This document shows, piece after piece, positions 8,244-16,156 of a stretch of DNA of 64,000 bases. Below the pieces are notes generated by a model. That model saw only the letters and a program-made list of their open reading frames with translations. It did no database searches and was not told where the DNA came from. This stretch comes from Candidatus Mediterraneibacter faecavium. Lineage in GTDB: Bacteria; Bacillota; Clostridia; Lachnospirales; Lachnospiraceae. The stretch spans positions 1 to 64,000 of the forward strand of contig DWVY01000056.1 of the NCBI GenBank assembly GCA_019119995.1, in the 5' to 3' direction. Each line of letters opens with the position of its first letter. The stretch's first letter is position 1. The position numbers and the translations under genes were made by a program.

Positions 8244-8298
8244 TATTGAAATGCATTATAACAACGTATTTGCTATTGATATGATACGGTGCTACACT
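8244..8298 (+). promoter_or_regulatory. Promoter with putative LysR-type activator site, DUF3737 operon
   Basis: TTGCTA at 8270-8275 and TACACT at 8293-8298 are 17 bp apart. The upstream block beginning TATTGAAATGCATTATA at 8244 matches the one at 4752; the identity continues into GTATTTGYTATT across the -35 box. The site lies between the divergent LysR gene and the operon start. Confidence 0.65.
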
Positions 8299-8376
8299 TT
8301 ATATCGAAAGATAACATAACAGACAAACGGAGCAGAATGCTGGCTTCTGCTCTGGCTTGCGAAAGGATGGACAGAT

Positions 8377-8604
8377 ATGAGACCGGATTCCAGGGAGGAT
8401 CTTATCCAGAATCTGAAAGATGCGGGCTGCTGTGAGAAGATGATCTGTGATTTCATGGAGTGCTTTGACAAGGCAGATATTGACCGTCAGATAGCTTTGC
8501 TCGAACTTCACAGAGACGATCTGCTTGACAATGTGCACAGCGAAGAGAGGAAGATATCCTGTCTGGATTACCTGCTCTATCAGATCAGAAAGACTTCGGC
8601 ATAA
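8377..8604 (+). CDS. Small conserved-looking hypothetical protein (75 aa)
   Basis: A short soluble protein, mostly helical in composition, with four Cys (GCCEKMICDF and ISCLDYL) and many Asp/Glu. GAAAGGATGG provides a ribosome-binding site. I recall similar small proteins preceding DUF3737 genes in Firmicutes, but their function is unknown to me. It is the first gene of the operon with DUF3737 and a MalY-like lyase, 48 bp before the next gene, and its promoter carries the shared LysR-type site. Confidence 0.75.
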   Translation: MRPDSREDLIQNLKDAGCCEKMICDFMECFDKADIDRQIALLELHRDDLLDNVHSEERKISCLDYLLYQIRKTSA

Positions 8605-8652
8605 TAGTGTATGAATTTTTCCGGATAATTTTAATAGGAAAGGAAGATATAT

Positions 8653-9531
8653 ATGAGTCAGAAGAAAGAAATAAGACAACAGTATTTAACAGGAGAACGC
8701 CCGCTGTTTATGGGGAAGGATCTTAAAATCTATGACACGGTCTTTGACGACGGGGAATCGCCTCTTAAAGAAAGCCGGAATATCGAACTTTATGGCAGTA
8801 TGTTCAAATGGAAATATCCGCTCTGGTACAGTAAAGATATTCTTGCAGAGGACTGTACATGGTTTGAAATGGCGCGTGCGGGCGTATGGTATACGGACAA
8901 TATTACCGTGAGGAACGCCATGATCGAAGCGCCCAAGAATTTCAGGAGATGCTGCGGTGTTGTGTTGGAAAATGTAGATTTCCCGAATGCACAGGAGACG
9001 CTCTGGAGCTGCGAGCAGGTGAAGATGGACCATGTCACTGCAAAAGGTGATTATTTTGCCATGAACTGTACGGATATGACGCTTAATGACTTTAAACTGG
9101 TCGGCAATTATTCCTTCGACGGAGCAAAGAATGTAGAGATACACAATGCAAAAATGCTCTCAAAGGACGCATTCTGGAACAGTGAAAATGTAACGGTCTA
9201 CGATTCCTTTATCTCAGGAGAATACCTCGGCTGGAATGCGAAGAACCTGACTCTTATCAACTGCACGATTGAGAGTCTTCAGGGCATGTGTTACATCGAC
9301 AATCTTGTGATGAAGAACTGCAAGCTCATCAATACGACACTTGCCTTTGAGTACTCCACAGTGGATGCGGATATCCACGGAAAGATCGACAGTGTGTTAA
9401 ACCCGTCAGGGGGTACGATCCGCGCGGAACATATCGGCGATCTTATTATCGAGAAGGATAAGATCGATCCGTCGAAGACAAAGATCATCTGTAGCGATGT
9501 TGACCATGAGAAGCAGTCTGCCTGTGCGTGA
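8653..9531 (+). CDS. DUF3737 family protein (repeated beta-helix)
   Basis: This 292-aa protein has many short repeats of the type N-x-hydrophobic and C-x-hydrophobic (NIELYGSMFKW, NITVRNAMIEA, NVTVYDSFISG, NLTLINCTIES). That is the pattern of a right-handed parallel beta-helix and fits DUF3737. There is no signal peptide or catalytic motif I can name. It sits between the 75-aa protein and the MalY-like enzyme, 16 bp from the latter, an arrangement suggesting a shared pathway. The molecular function is unknown. Confidence 0.88.
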   Translation: MSQKKEIRQQYLTGERPLFMGKDLKIYDTVFDDGESPLKESRNIELYGSMFKWKYPLWYSKDILAEDCTWFEMARAGVWYTDNITVRNAMIEAPKNFRRCCGVVLENVDFPNAQETLWSCEQVKMDHVTAKGDYFAMNCTDMTLNDFKLVGNYSFDGAKNVEIHNAKMLSKDAFWNSENVTVYDSFISGEYLGWNAKNLTLINCTIESLQGMCYIDNLVMKNCKLINTTLAFEYSTVDADIHGKIDSVLNPSGGTIRAEHIGDLIIEKDKIDPSKTKIICSDVDHEKQSACA

Positions 9532-9547
9532 GAAAGGATAATGCAGC

Positions 9548-10729
9548 ATGAAATATAATTTTGACGAAATGATAGACCGTAAAAATACCGGCTCCCTGAA
9601 ATGGGATGTTCCGGACGGAGAGCTTCCCATGTGGGTGGCGGACATGGATTTCCGTACGGCTCCGGCGGTGACGGAAGCCATTGCCGAGCGCGCGTCCCAC
9701 GGGATATTCGGTTATACCGTGGTGCCGGATCAGTGGTATGAGGCATATCAGACATGGTGGAGCAGACGGCATCACTTTGAGATAGAGAAAGACTGGCTGA
9801 TCTTCTGCACAGGAGTCGTGCCTGCGATCTCCAGTATCGTCAGGAAGATGACGACGGTGGCGGAGAAGGTTGTGGTCATGACGCCGGTATACAACATTTT
9901 CTTTAACTCGATCTTAAACAACGGACGGAATGTACTTGAGAGCAGGCTGAAACTGAAAAACGGCGTTTACGAGATCGACTTTGAAGATCTGGAGAGAAAG
10001 CTTTCGGATCCGCAGGCAACATTGCTGCTTCTGTGTAATCCGCAGAATCCGGCGGGCAGAATCTGGGATAAAGAGACACTGGAACGGATCGGAGATTTGT
10101 GCGTAAAGCATCATGTGCTCGTCCTCTCCGATGAGATCCACTGTGATCTTGTAAAACCGGGCACAGAGTATGTACCGTTCGCATCAGTCTCGGAGAATTG
10201 CAGGATGAACAGCATTACCTGCGTCGCCCCGACGAAAGCATTTAACATTGCAGGGATACAGACGGCTGCCGTGATCGTACCGGATGAGACGATCCGCCAT
10301 AAAGTCAACCGCGGGCTCAATACAGATGAAGTGGCAGAGCCCAATGTGTTTGCAGCTATAGCTCCGGTTGCCGCTTTTCTGCACGGCGGAGAATGGCTGG
10401 ATGAATTGAATGCCTATCTGTGGGAGAACAGGAAGCGGGCGGAAGAGTACATCGACCATGAGATAGAAAATGTGACTGCGATCCGGGGAGAAGCGACTTA
10501 TCTGCTGTGGATCGACTGCCGGAAAGTGACAGAAGATTCTGAAGATCTGAGCAATTTTATTCGTAAGGAGACCGGGCTTTATATCAGTGCCGGAAAAGAG
10601 TATCATAACGGCGATGGCTTCCTGCGGATGAACCTCGCGTGCCCCAGAGCGCGCCTGGAAGACGGTCTGAAAAGACTGAAAACCGGGATTGAGGCATATA
10701 TGAACAGTTCAGCCGCATCATTCGCATAA
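9548..10729 (+). CDS. MalY/PatB-type PLP-dependent C-S lyase or aminotransferase
   Basis: This 393-aa fold-type I PLP enzyme opens with MKYNFDEMIDRKNTGSLKWD and LPMWVADMDF, hallmarks of the MalY/PatB group. The PLP lysine is K230 in APTKAFNIAG; CNPQNPAG and SDEIHCDL bind the cofactor. The expected reaction is beta-elimination of cystathionine or another cysteine S-conjugate to pyruvate, ammonia and thiol. It is the last gene of the LysR-linked operon. Its final residues (NSSAASFA) are encoded by a copy of a dispersed repeat that recurs 42 bp downstream, so the C-terminus seems to have been rewritten by the element. Confidence 0.9.
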   Translation: MKYNFDEMIDRKNTGSLKWDVPDGELPMWVADMDFRTAPAVTEAIAERASHGIFGYTVVPDQWYEAYQTWWSRRHHFEIEKDWLIFCTGVVPAISSIVRKMTTVAEKVVVMTPVYNIFFNSILNNGRNVLESRLKLKNGVYEIDFEDLERKLSDPQATLLLLCNPQNPAGRIWDKETLERIGDLCVKHHVLVLSDEIHCDLVKPGTEYVPFASVSENCRMNSITCVAPTKAFNIAGIQTAAVIVPDETIRHKVNRGLNTDEVAEPNVFAAIAPVAAFLHGGEWLDELNAYLWENRKRAEEYIDHEIENVTAIRGEATYLLWIDCRKVTEDSEDLSNFIRKETGLYISAGKEYHNGDGFLRMNLACPRARLEDGLKRLKTGIEAYMNSSAASFA

Positions 10730-10802
10730 TTATACTGCAAATGTAACAGTTCAGCCCGCACCATTCGCAAATCCGTCTCCTGATATCAGATAGCTGAACT
10801 GT
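10704..10802. repeat. Dispersed TIR repeat, copy C (partly duplicated, overlaps a gene end)
   Basis: ACAGTTCAGC at 10746-10755 and GCTGAACTGT at 10793-10802 are 10-bp perfect terminal inverted repeats. A second left end, ACAGTTCAGCCGC, lies at 10704 inside the upstream gene, and both left ends continue with a variant of CATTCGCA. The reverse complement of the element at 38901-38977 carries the same ACAGTTCAGCCGCGCCATTCGCA start. It encodes nothing. Confidence 0.7.
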
Positions 10803-10815
10803 TGCTTAAAAATGA

Positions 10816-10854
10816 GAACGGATATCAAAAATGACTTGATATCTGTTCTTTTTT
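10816..10854 (+). terminator. Intrinsic terminator of the DUF3737/lyase operon
   Basis: A 12-bp stem, GAACGGATATCA at 10816-10827 with TGATATCTGTTC at 10837-10848, is followed by six T. Its 3' arm contains the -35 box (TTGATA) of the next promoter. Confidence 0.85.
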
Positions 10855-10864
10855 CGTGTATGAT
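10836..10864 (+). promoter_or_regulatory. Promoter of the DUF2325 gene, nested in the upstream terminator
   Basis: TTGATA at 10836-10841, a 17-bp spacer and TATGAT at 10859-10864 form a near-consensus promoter. The -35 box lies within the 3' arm of the preceding terminator, so the two signals share bases. A palindromic operator follows at 10875-10890. Confidence 0.75.
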
Positions 10865-10874
10865 AACGATATGA

Positions 10875-10890
10875 GTTAGCACAAACTAAC
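10875..10890 (+). promoter_or_regulatory. Second copy of the GTTAGYACAAACTAAC operator
   Basis: GTTAGCACAAACTAAC differs at one base from the site at 485-500 and starts 10 bp after the -10 box. An extra TAAC follows directly. Conservation of sequence and position 10 kb apart supports a shared repressor, probably of a metal-responsive family. Confidence 0.72.
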
Positions 10891-10940
10891 TAACAGAAAA
10901 TAATCATAGTACTTTATTATGTTTCTACAGGAGGTTTCAT

Positions 10941-11222
10941 ATGAGTGTCGTTATCATCGGAGGTCATGACAGGATGGTCTGCCAGTATAAAAAGATCTGT
11001 AAACAGTTTAACTGCAAAGCAAAAGTGTTCACGCAGATGTCAGCGTCATTGGGAAAACAGATCGGAAGTCCGGATCTGATCGTACTGTTCACGAATACTG
11101 TCTCCCACAAGATGGTGAAATGCGCGGTTGAAGAAGCGGGAAGATGCAATGCCTGTGTAGTCAGGTGCCATACGAGCAGCAAAAACGCACTGGAGGAGAT
11201 CCTCGGCAGTGCGTGCGCGTAA
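10941..11222 (+). CDS. DUF2325 domain protein
   Basis: This 93-aa protein matches the DUF2325 pattern: an N-terminal VVIIGGHDRM, a central ILVLF-like strand (DLIVLFTNTVSHKM) and a C-terminal segment with Cys (RCNACVVRCHTSS). AGGAGG stands 7 bp before the ATG. DUF2325 genes often accompany iron-uptake or Fur-type genes in Firmicutes, but the activity is not established. The promoter and operator are those at 10836-10890, so it is likely repressed together with the ABC exporter operon at the start of the window. It is a single-gene unit. Confidence 0.88.
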   Translation: MSVVIIGGHDRMVCQYKKICKQFNCKAKVFTQMSASLGKQIGSPDLIVLFTNTVSHKMVKCAVEEAGRCNACVVRCHTSSKNALEEILGSACA

Positions 11223-11286
11223 TATTTGCAGCTTGATTTTCGTGCATATATCAGATATGATATAAGCACGAAAGGAGAGAAACGTT

Positions 11287-11871
11287 ATGAAGGACATGGA
11301 CGATTTGATTAAAATGTATGACTACCTCACTCCAATGATGGCTCAAAAATCAGGAATTTCAAAATTTAAATTTTATAAATATGTTCAGGAGAAAGGGTTG
11401 GATCAGGTCAGACGAGGTGTCTATGTGGCAGGAAATGAGTGGGTAGATGAACTCTATGTAATTCACCAAAGATGTTCCAGGGCTGTGTTTTCACATGATG
11501 AAGCCTTTTACTACCATAATTTGACGGATCGGGAACCGCTGATCCACACATTTACTATTTACAGCGGGTATAATGCGCATCGTCTGGTTGCAGACGGCAG
11601 ATGTAAGGCATATACAGTCAAAAAAGAATTGTTGGATGTTGGCAAAATTATGGTGAATGATAATGATGGTAATATTATTCCGATGTATGATTTGGAGAGG
11701 ACTGTCTGTGATCTGATGCGGAGCAGAAAATCCATTGAGATCCAAGAATTCAACTCTGTGTTGAAATCGTACGTCGCCAGAAAAGATAAGAATTTAAATC
11801 GACTTATGCAATACGCAAAACTATTTCGAGTAGATAATATAATCCGCAGATATATGGAGGTGCTGCTATAA
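11287..11871 (+). CDS. AbiEi-type antitoxin of a type IV toxin-antitoxin system
   Basis: This 194-aa protein has an N-terminal winged-helix region (AQKSGISKFKFYKYVQEKGL, then RRGVYVAG) and the AbiEi C-terminal domain with DLERTVCDLMRSR. Such antitoxins repress their operon and counteract the nucleotidyltransferase toxin AbiEii. AAAGGAGAG precedes the ATG. Codon use is more AT-rich than in neighbouring genes, consistent with horizontal arrival. Its toxin partner immediately downstream is broken, so this antitoxin is now an orphan in this locus. Confidence 0.88.
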   Translation: MKDMDDLIKMYDYLTPMMAQKSGISKFKFYKYVQEKGLDQVRRGVYVAGNEWVDELYVIHQRCSRAVFSHDEAFYYHNLTDREPLIHTFTIYSGYNAHRLVADGRCKAYTVKKELLDVGKIMVNDNDGNIIPMYDLERTVCDLMRSRKSIEIQEFNSVLKSYVARKDKNLNRLMQYAKLFRVDNIIRRYMEVLL

Positions 11872-11872
11872 A

Positions 11873-12107
11873 ATGAAACTGACGCCGGAGCAGGTAAAGG
11901 GAAGAATATACAATGAATGCCCTGCTGGGCAAGTTGGTCACGCCAATATTAAAAGCAGATGCTCCACGGATAATAGCTGAGATTGAAACAGATATAAATT
12001 TAAAAGCACTATGGAGTTCGTATCAGAAAAAATACCAATATGCTGCTGCTATCAGTTTCGAGGATGTCATCGAAAGCACAAAAGTTTTAGCAGATAAAGC
12101 CGGTTGA
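11873..12107 (+). pseudogene. Collapsed AbiEii toxin gene (both ends kept, middle deleted)
   Basis: Two bases after the antitoxin stop, an ATG opens MKLTPEQVKGRI, the usual AbiEii N-terminus. After about a dozen residues homology ceases and the frame ends early. In another frame, from 11913, the sequence encodes KALWSSYQKKYQYAAAISFE, the AbiEii C-terminus, ending at 12107. Family members are about 280-300 aa, so the catalytic nucleotidyltransferase core has been removed and the join is out of frame. The toxin cannot be functional. Confidence 0.75.
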
Positions 12108-12131
12108 ATATAGAATCGTAGACAAGGATAC

Positions 12132-12161
12132 CTCTCTGGAGATGTTAAAAACTCCAGAGAG
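12132..12161. terminator. Hairpin between converging AbiE remnant and glgX
   Basis: A perfect 10-bp stem, CTCTCTGGAG at 12132-12141 with CTCCAGAGAG at 12152-12161. A loose T-rich run follows on the plus strand. Its place between convergent genes fits a shared terminator. Confidence 0.6.
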
Positions 12162-12196
12162 TAGTTTCCCCTTTTCTGTCTTAACAAATTTACATA

Positions 12197-14320
12197 TTAT
12201 CCGTTCTTCTCTCCTACGAAGACAATCACAGACCGTTCGCCGAGGATGATTGTATTCCCGGCAACGGGCATTTTATTTTCCGGGAAGACCTGCTGCTTCG
12301 GGTCGCCGGTGTTGACTGCGATCTTCCAGCAGTAATCTTCCGGCAGATCGGGAAGTGTCAGGTTCGCTGGATACCAGTATGCGTTGATCGCGGCATAGAC
12401 AAGATCTTCCCGGTTTTCTTCTTCGTCATATCCTGCGAAAAGGACACAGGCTGCATAAGAATTTTTCAGATGTTCGTTATGCCACGGCTCCAGTCCGTGT
12501 ATGCTCATGGACGGAAAGCCGATATAACTCGGCTCCAGATCCTTGCGGATCGCCGGATGCTCCTTGCGGAAAGCTATCATATACCGGAAGAATTCAAAGA
12601 GATCCTCGTTCTTATGGAGCAGATTCCAGTCCAGCCATGAGATCAGATTATCCTGACAGTAAGGATTGTTATTCCCGAATCTCGTATCGCCGAATTCATC
12701 GCCGGAGAGGAACATGGGCGTGCCCCGGCTGCACATGAGCACGGCGCAGGCATTCTTGATCATCCGGAAACGCAGTGCAAGGACTTCCGGATCGTCCGTA
12801 TCGCCCTCCACACCGCAGTTCCAGCTGTTGTTGTCATCGTATCCGTCCGTGTTGTCCCATCCGTTCGCTTCATTGTGTTTCTTGTTATAGCTGTACAGGT
12901 CATAGAGAGTAAATCCGTCGTGGCAGGTCAGAAAATTGACGGACGCATTGCCGCCCCGGTAGACCGGGTCGTACAGATCAGGGGAACCGGTCATCCGCTG
13001 CGCGGCGATCCCTGCCATCTTGGCGTCGCCCTTGAGGAAACAGCGCATATCGTCCCGATAGCGCCCGTTCCATTCCGCCCAGCGTTTCCACGACGGGAAA
13101 GAGCCTACCTGATAGAGACCGCCCGCATCCCACGCCTCGGCGATGAGTTTGACATTCCCGAGGATCGGGTCGAAGGCAAGGCTTCGAAGGAGCGGAGGCT
13201 GGTTCAGGGGAGTGCCGTTGTCGCTTCGTCCGAGGATGGACGCCAGATCGAACCGGAAGCCGTCCACACGGTAGTCGGTCACCCAGTAGCGCAGACAGTC
13301 CAGGATCAGTTCCTGCACGACAGGATGGTTGCAGTTCAGCGTATTTCCGCACCCGCTGAAGTTATAGTATTTCCCGTCCGGGGTGAGCATATAGTAGATA
13401 TTGTTGTCAAATCCCTTGAAACAGAAGCACGGCCCCATTTCATTCCCTTCAGCCGTATGGTTGAACACGACGTCCAGGATCACGTCGATCTCATTGTCAT
13501 GGAGCGCTTTGATCAGCCGTTTTAACTCCATTCCCTCGCGGTTATATTCGATGACAGAAGTATAGCTCGTATTCGGCGCGAAGAAACATACCGGATTATA
13601 TCCCCAGTAATCGAGCAATTCATTATCGTCGATCAGACGTGCGTCGCGCATCTCGTCAAATTCAAAGACAGGCATCAGCTCCACCGCATTGATTCCCAGT
13701 TTTTTCAGATATGGGATTTTCTCCTCTAATCCTTTAAACGTGCCCGGACAGGATACGCCGGAGGAGGGAGATTTGGTAAATCCGCGGACATGGAGTTCAT
13801 AAATCACCAGATCTTCCATGGGGATCGGTTCACTTCGTTCCAGGCCCCAGTCAAAGTTGTTCTGAACGACCCGGGCGCGGTAGCTGTGATGGGGATTGTT
13901 CTTGCATCCCCACTGGCTTTGTCCGGTGACGGCGCGGGCATAGGGATCCAGCAGGATCTTCGTCTTGTCGAACCGCAGCCCTTTTTTCTCGTCATAGGAG
14001 CCGTCCAGCCGATAGGCATATTCAAATTCTTCGATATCCAGTCCGAATACGATCATGGAATAGACGAAGCCGATTTTATAATTGTCCGGAAATTTCAGCG
14101 CGGCAAACGGCTCTTCCGCATCGCGGTGGAAGAGCAGCAGTTCACAGGACTCTGCCCCGTGCGACTGGATCGTAAAGTTTACGCCGCCCGGGATCACGGT
14201 GGCTCCGAAGAACCGGAAGAATCCTGGGCGGACCTGGAAGCCGGAGATCGTATCCAGTGGTTTTAACTGGCGTCCGGGTACGAGCACCAGATCTGATGTG
14301 TGCAGTGACATAATGTCCAT
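12197..14320 (-). CDS. glgX: Glycogen debranching enzyme, GlgX-like (isoamylase family, GH13)
   Basis: This 707-aa protein has an N-terminal CBM48-like domain (VNFTIQSHGAESCELLLFH) and then the GH13 barrel. The conserved regions are visible: DVVFNHTAEG, GFRFDLASIL with the nucleophile Asp, IAEAWDAGG with the acid Glu, and FLTCHDGFTL. It hydrolyses alpha-1,6 branches in glycogen or limit dextrins in the cytosol. It stands alone on the minus strand, 17 bp downstream of the response-regulator gene, so it may be read from the same transcript. No other glycogen genes are in the window. Confidence 0.92.
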   Translation of the reverse strand: MDIMSLHTSDLVLVPGRQLKPLDTISGFQVRPGFFRFFGATVIPGGVNFTIQSHGAESCELLLFHRDAEEPFAALKFPDNYKIGFVYSMIVFGLDIEEFEYAYRLDGSYDEKKGLRFDKTKILLDPYARAVTGQSQWGCKNNPHHSYRARVVQNNFDWGLERSEPIPMEDLVIYELHVRGFTKSPSSGVSCPGTFKGLEEKIPYLKKLGINAVELMPVFEFDEMRDARLIDDNELLDYWGYNPVCFFAPNTSYTSVIEYNREGMELKRLIKALHDNEIDVILDVVFNHTAEGNEMGPCFCFKGFDNNIYYMLTPDGKYYNFSGCGNTLNCNHPVVQELILDCLRYWVTDYRVDGFRFDLASILGRSDNGTPLNQPPLLRSLAFDPILGNVKLIAEAWDAGGLYQVGSFPSWKRWAEWNGRYRDDMRCFLKGDAKMAGIAAQRMTGSPDLYDPVYRGGNASVNFLTCHDGFTLYDLYSYNKKHNEANGWDNTDGYDDNNSWNCGVEGDTDDPEVLALRFRMIKNACAVLMCSRGTPMFLSGDEFGDTRFGNNNPYCQDNLISWLDWNLLHKNEDLFEFFRYMIAFRKEHPAIRKDLEPSYIGFPSMSIHGLEPWHNEHLKNSYAACVLFAGYDEEENREDLVYAAINAYWYPANLTLPDLPEDYCWKIAVNTGDPKQQVFPENKMPVAGNTIILGERSVIVFVGEKNG

Positions 14321-14337
14321 CTCCTTTCAAGCCTGAG

Positions 14338-14967
14338 CTACTGCTGCCTGCCGCTTAAATAGAATACCGCGAGCTGTGTGCGGTCGCGCAGGTTCAGTTT
14401 GTCGAGTATCGTTGTCAAATAGTTTCTCACAGTTCCCTCGCTTAAATACAGGCGTGCTGCGATCTCCTTATTGCTTAATCCTTCTGCGGTCAGACGGATC
14501 ACTTCCAGTTCACGTTCGCTGATGCCGTATTCCTTATAATCGGTTGTCTCTTTTCCAGAGTTCATAAGCTCCGGGATCCTGGAGACGATCTCCGTGCCGA
14601 ATACAGTCTGTCCGGAGGCGGCTGCCCGGATGGCAGGGATGATGTTCTGGTAATCCTGCTTGAGCAGATAGCCTGCCGCGCCAAGTTTTAATGCTTTTAT
14701 AATATATTCATCGTCGGAAAATGTGGTAAGCAGCAGGATTCTTGCCGACGGGAATTCCCGCAGGATCTCCTCTGCCGCGTCCAGTCCGTTCTTCTGTTTC
14801 ATACGGATATCCATCAGAAGCACATCCGGTCTGTGCTCACGGTAGAGAGAAAGCGCTGCGTTTCCGTCCTCTGCTGCGGCTGCCACCTCAAGATCCGGTT
14901 CGCTCTCGAGGATCATTTTCAGGGCGCTTACCACAAGGCAGTCGTCGTCTATCAATATCAGTTTCAT
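14338..14967 (-). CDS. NarL/LuxR-type response regulator
   Basis: This 209-aa protein has a receiver domain with acidic cluster IDDD at residues 6-9 and phospho-acceptor D53 in LLMDIR. A C-terminal LuxR-type helix-turn-helix follows (ERELEVIRLTAEGLSNKEIA, then LYLSEGTVRNYLTTILDKL). It overlaps the upstream histidine kinase gene by four bases (ATGA at 14964-14967), so the two are translationally coupled. It lies divergent from an ABC-2 exporter; GTGACA half-sites in the shared control region are a likely binding target. Confidence 0.93.
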   Translation of the reverse strand: MKLILIDDDCLVVSALKMILESEPDLEVAAAAEDGNAALSLYREHRPDVLLMDIRMKQKNGLDAAEEILREFPSARILLLTTFSDDEYIIKALKLGAAGYLLKQDYQNIIPAIRAAASGQTVFGTEIVSRIPELMNSGKETTDYKEYGISERELEVIRLTAEGLSNKEIAARLYLSEGTVRNYLTTILDKLNLRDRTQLAVFYLSGRQQ

Positions 14968-16064
14968 AAGCTGGTCTCCTTTTTTGGTATCGTAACAAGG
15001 ATCCGGAATCCGTTTTCAGCCGAGATATGGATCGTTCCGTGAAGTTTGTCCGTCCGTTCCTTCATATTCGCCAGTCCCATGCCGTTTTCTGCGACTGGGC
15101 TATTTCCTGCGCTGTTCCTGACTTTGGTGCCGTTATCCTCAATGCAGAGCTGATACAGCGCGGGATGTTCCCGGATGGTGACAGATACTTTACTGGCATT
15201 GCTGTGTCTCATGATGTTGGAGAGTGCCTCTTTTGTAATGCTGATAAAGCTGTATTTGACATCCCGGGGGATCACTCTCCCGGCGTCGTAGCAGTAGGAG
15301 ACTGGGCAGAATGTGAACTCGCTGATCAGAGATTTTACGGCTTCGTCCAGATTGACCGCCTCATCCCGCAGGTCGTGTACGCTGGTGCGGATATTGTCCA
15401 TGGCAGCGTTCAGTGTCTGGTCGAGAGAATCAAGGGCTGGCGAGAGGGCGGCATCCCGGTTCACTGTCTTCGCGGCTCCTGCAAGGAGGATGGACCGGGA
15501 GAGCAGATGTCCTACATTGTCATGGATCTCCCGGGCGATCCGGTTCCGTTCCCTCAGGGTGGCAGTGTAGATCTCATAGTCCTGCTTTTCCATCAATGTG
15601 CGGTTCTTTTCCGTGAGGAGCAGATCGCGCTCTGTGCTGTCATCCATCGTCCGCCTCAGCGTATCCTGCAGGCTGTCCCGCTCCCTTGAGACCGAAGCCA
15701 GCAGGAAGCATACTGCGAATCCGAACAGGTCCAGACAGACAAGAAGCGTTTCCGGCTGTCTGTATACCAGATACAGGATCAGGTACAGGACTGCGGCTAT
15801 GGCAGCAGGGAGATAGAGTTTCCGGCGGAACAGTCCGTAACATACCGCGGGATAAAAATACCGGATCGAGGGTATGAAAAATCCAGCGGCAAAGAAAACA
15901 AGGCAGCCAGCTGCATATGACCGGTCTTCTTCCAGAAACAGATCCGCACTGCACAGGATCAGCGCGCAGAGAAATGCCAGTACATAAGACAGATCAGGCT
16001 GTACGAAGAACAGGGAAAACATACACAAAAGTATGACCATCCCGCAATTTACTGCATTTTTCAT
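14964..16064 (-). CDS. Sensor histidine kinase, NarL family (HisKA_3)
   Basis: This 366-aa membrane protein has several hydrophobic helices in residues 1-125 and then a coiled linker. The dimerisation/phospho-acceptor motif is RNRIAREIHDNVGHLL with H181, and an HATPase domain carries NIMRHSNASKV (N box) and GMGLANMKERTDKLHG (G box). It has no large extracellular loop, which is common in kinases sensing membrane stress or an associated transporter. The AAAGGAG ribosome-binding site lies about 18 bp from the chosen ATG, rather far, but no better start is in frame. Confidence 0.9.
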   Translation of the reverse strand: MKNAVNCGMVILLCMFSLFFVQPDLSYVLAFLCALILCSADLFLEEDRSYAAGCLVFFAAGFFIPSIRYFYPAVCYGLFRRKLYLPAAIAAVLYLILYLVYRQPETLLVCLDLFGFAVCFLLASVSRERDSLQDTLRRTMDDSTERDLLLTEKNRTLMEKQDYEIYTATLRERNRIAREIHDNVGHLLSRSILLAGAAKTVNRDAALSPALDSLDQTLNAAMDNIRTSVHDLRDEAVNLDEAVKSLISEFTFCPVSYCYDAGRVIPRDVKYSFISITKEALSNIMRHSNASKVSVTIREHPALYQLCIEDNGTKVRNSAGNSPVAENGMGLANMKERTDKLHGTIHISAENGFRILVTIPKKETSL

Positions 16065-16111
16065 ATGAATGCCGGCCTACGCCGCTCCTTTCTTAAGCGC
16101 TTTATGTTTTT

Positions 16112-16139
16112 ATTATAGTCTAAAATATAGGGAAAGCAA
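16112..16139 (-). promoter_or_regulatory. Promoter of the two-component operon (minus strand)
   Basis: Read on the minus strand, TTGCTT (16134-16139) is followed 16 bp later by TATAAT (16112-16117), about 50 bp before the kinase start. Confidence 0.55.
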
Positions 16140-16156
16140 AGAAAAAGAATGGAAGA

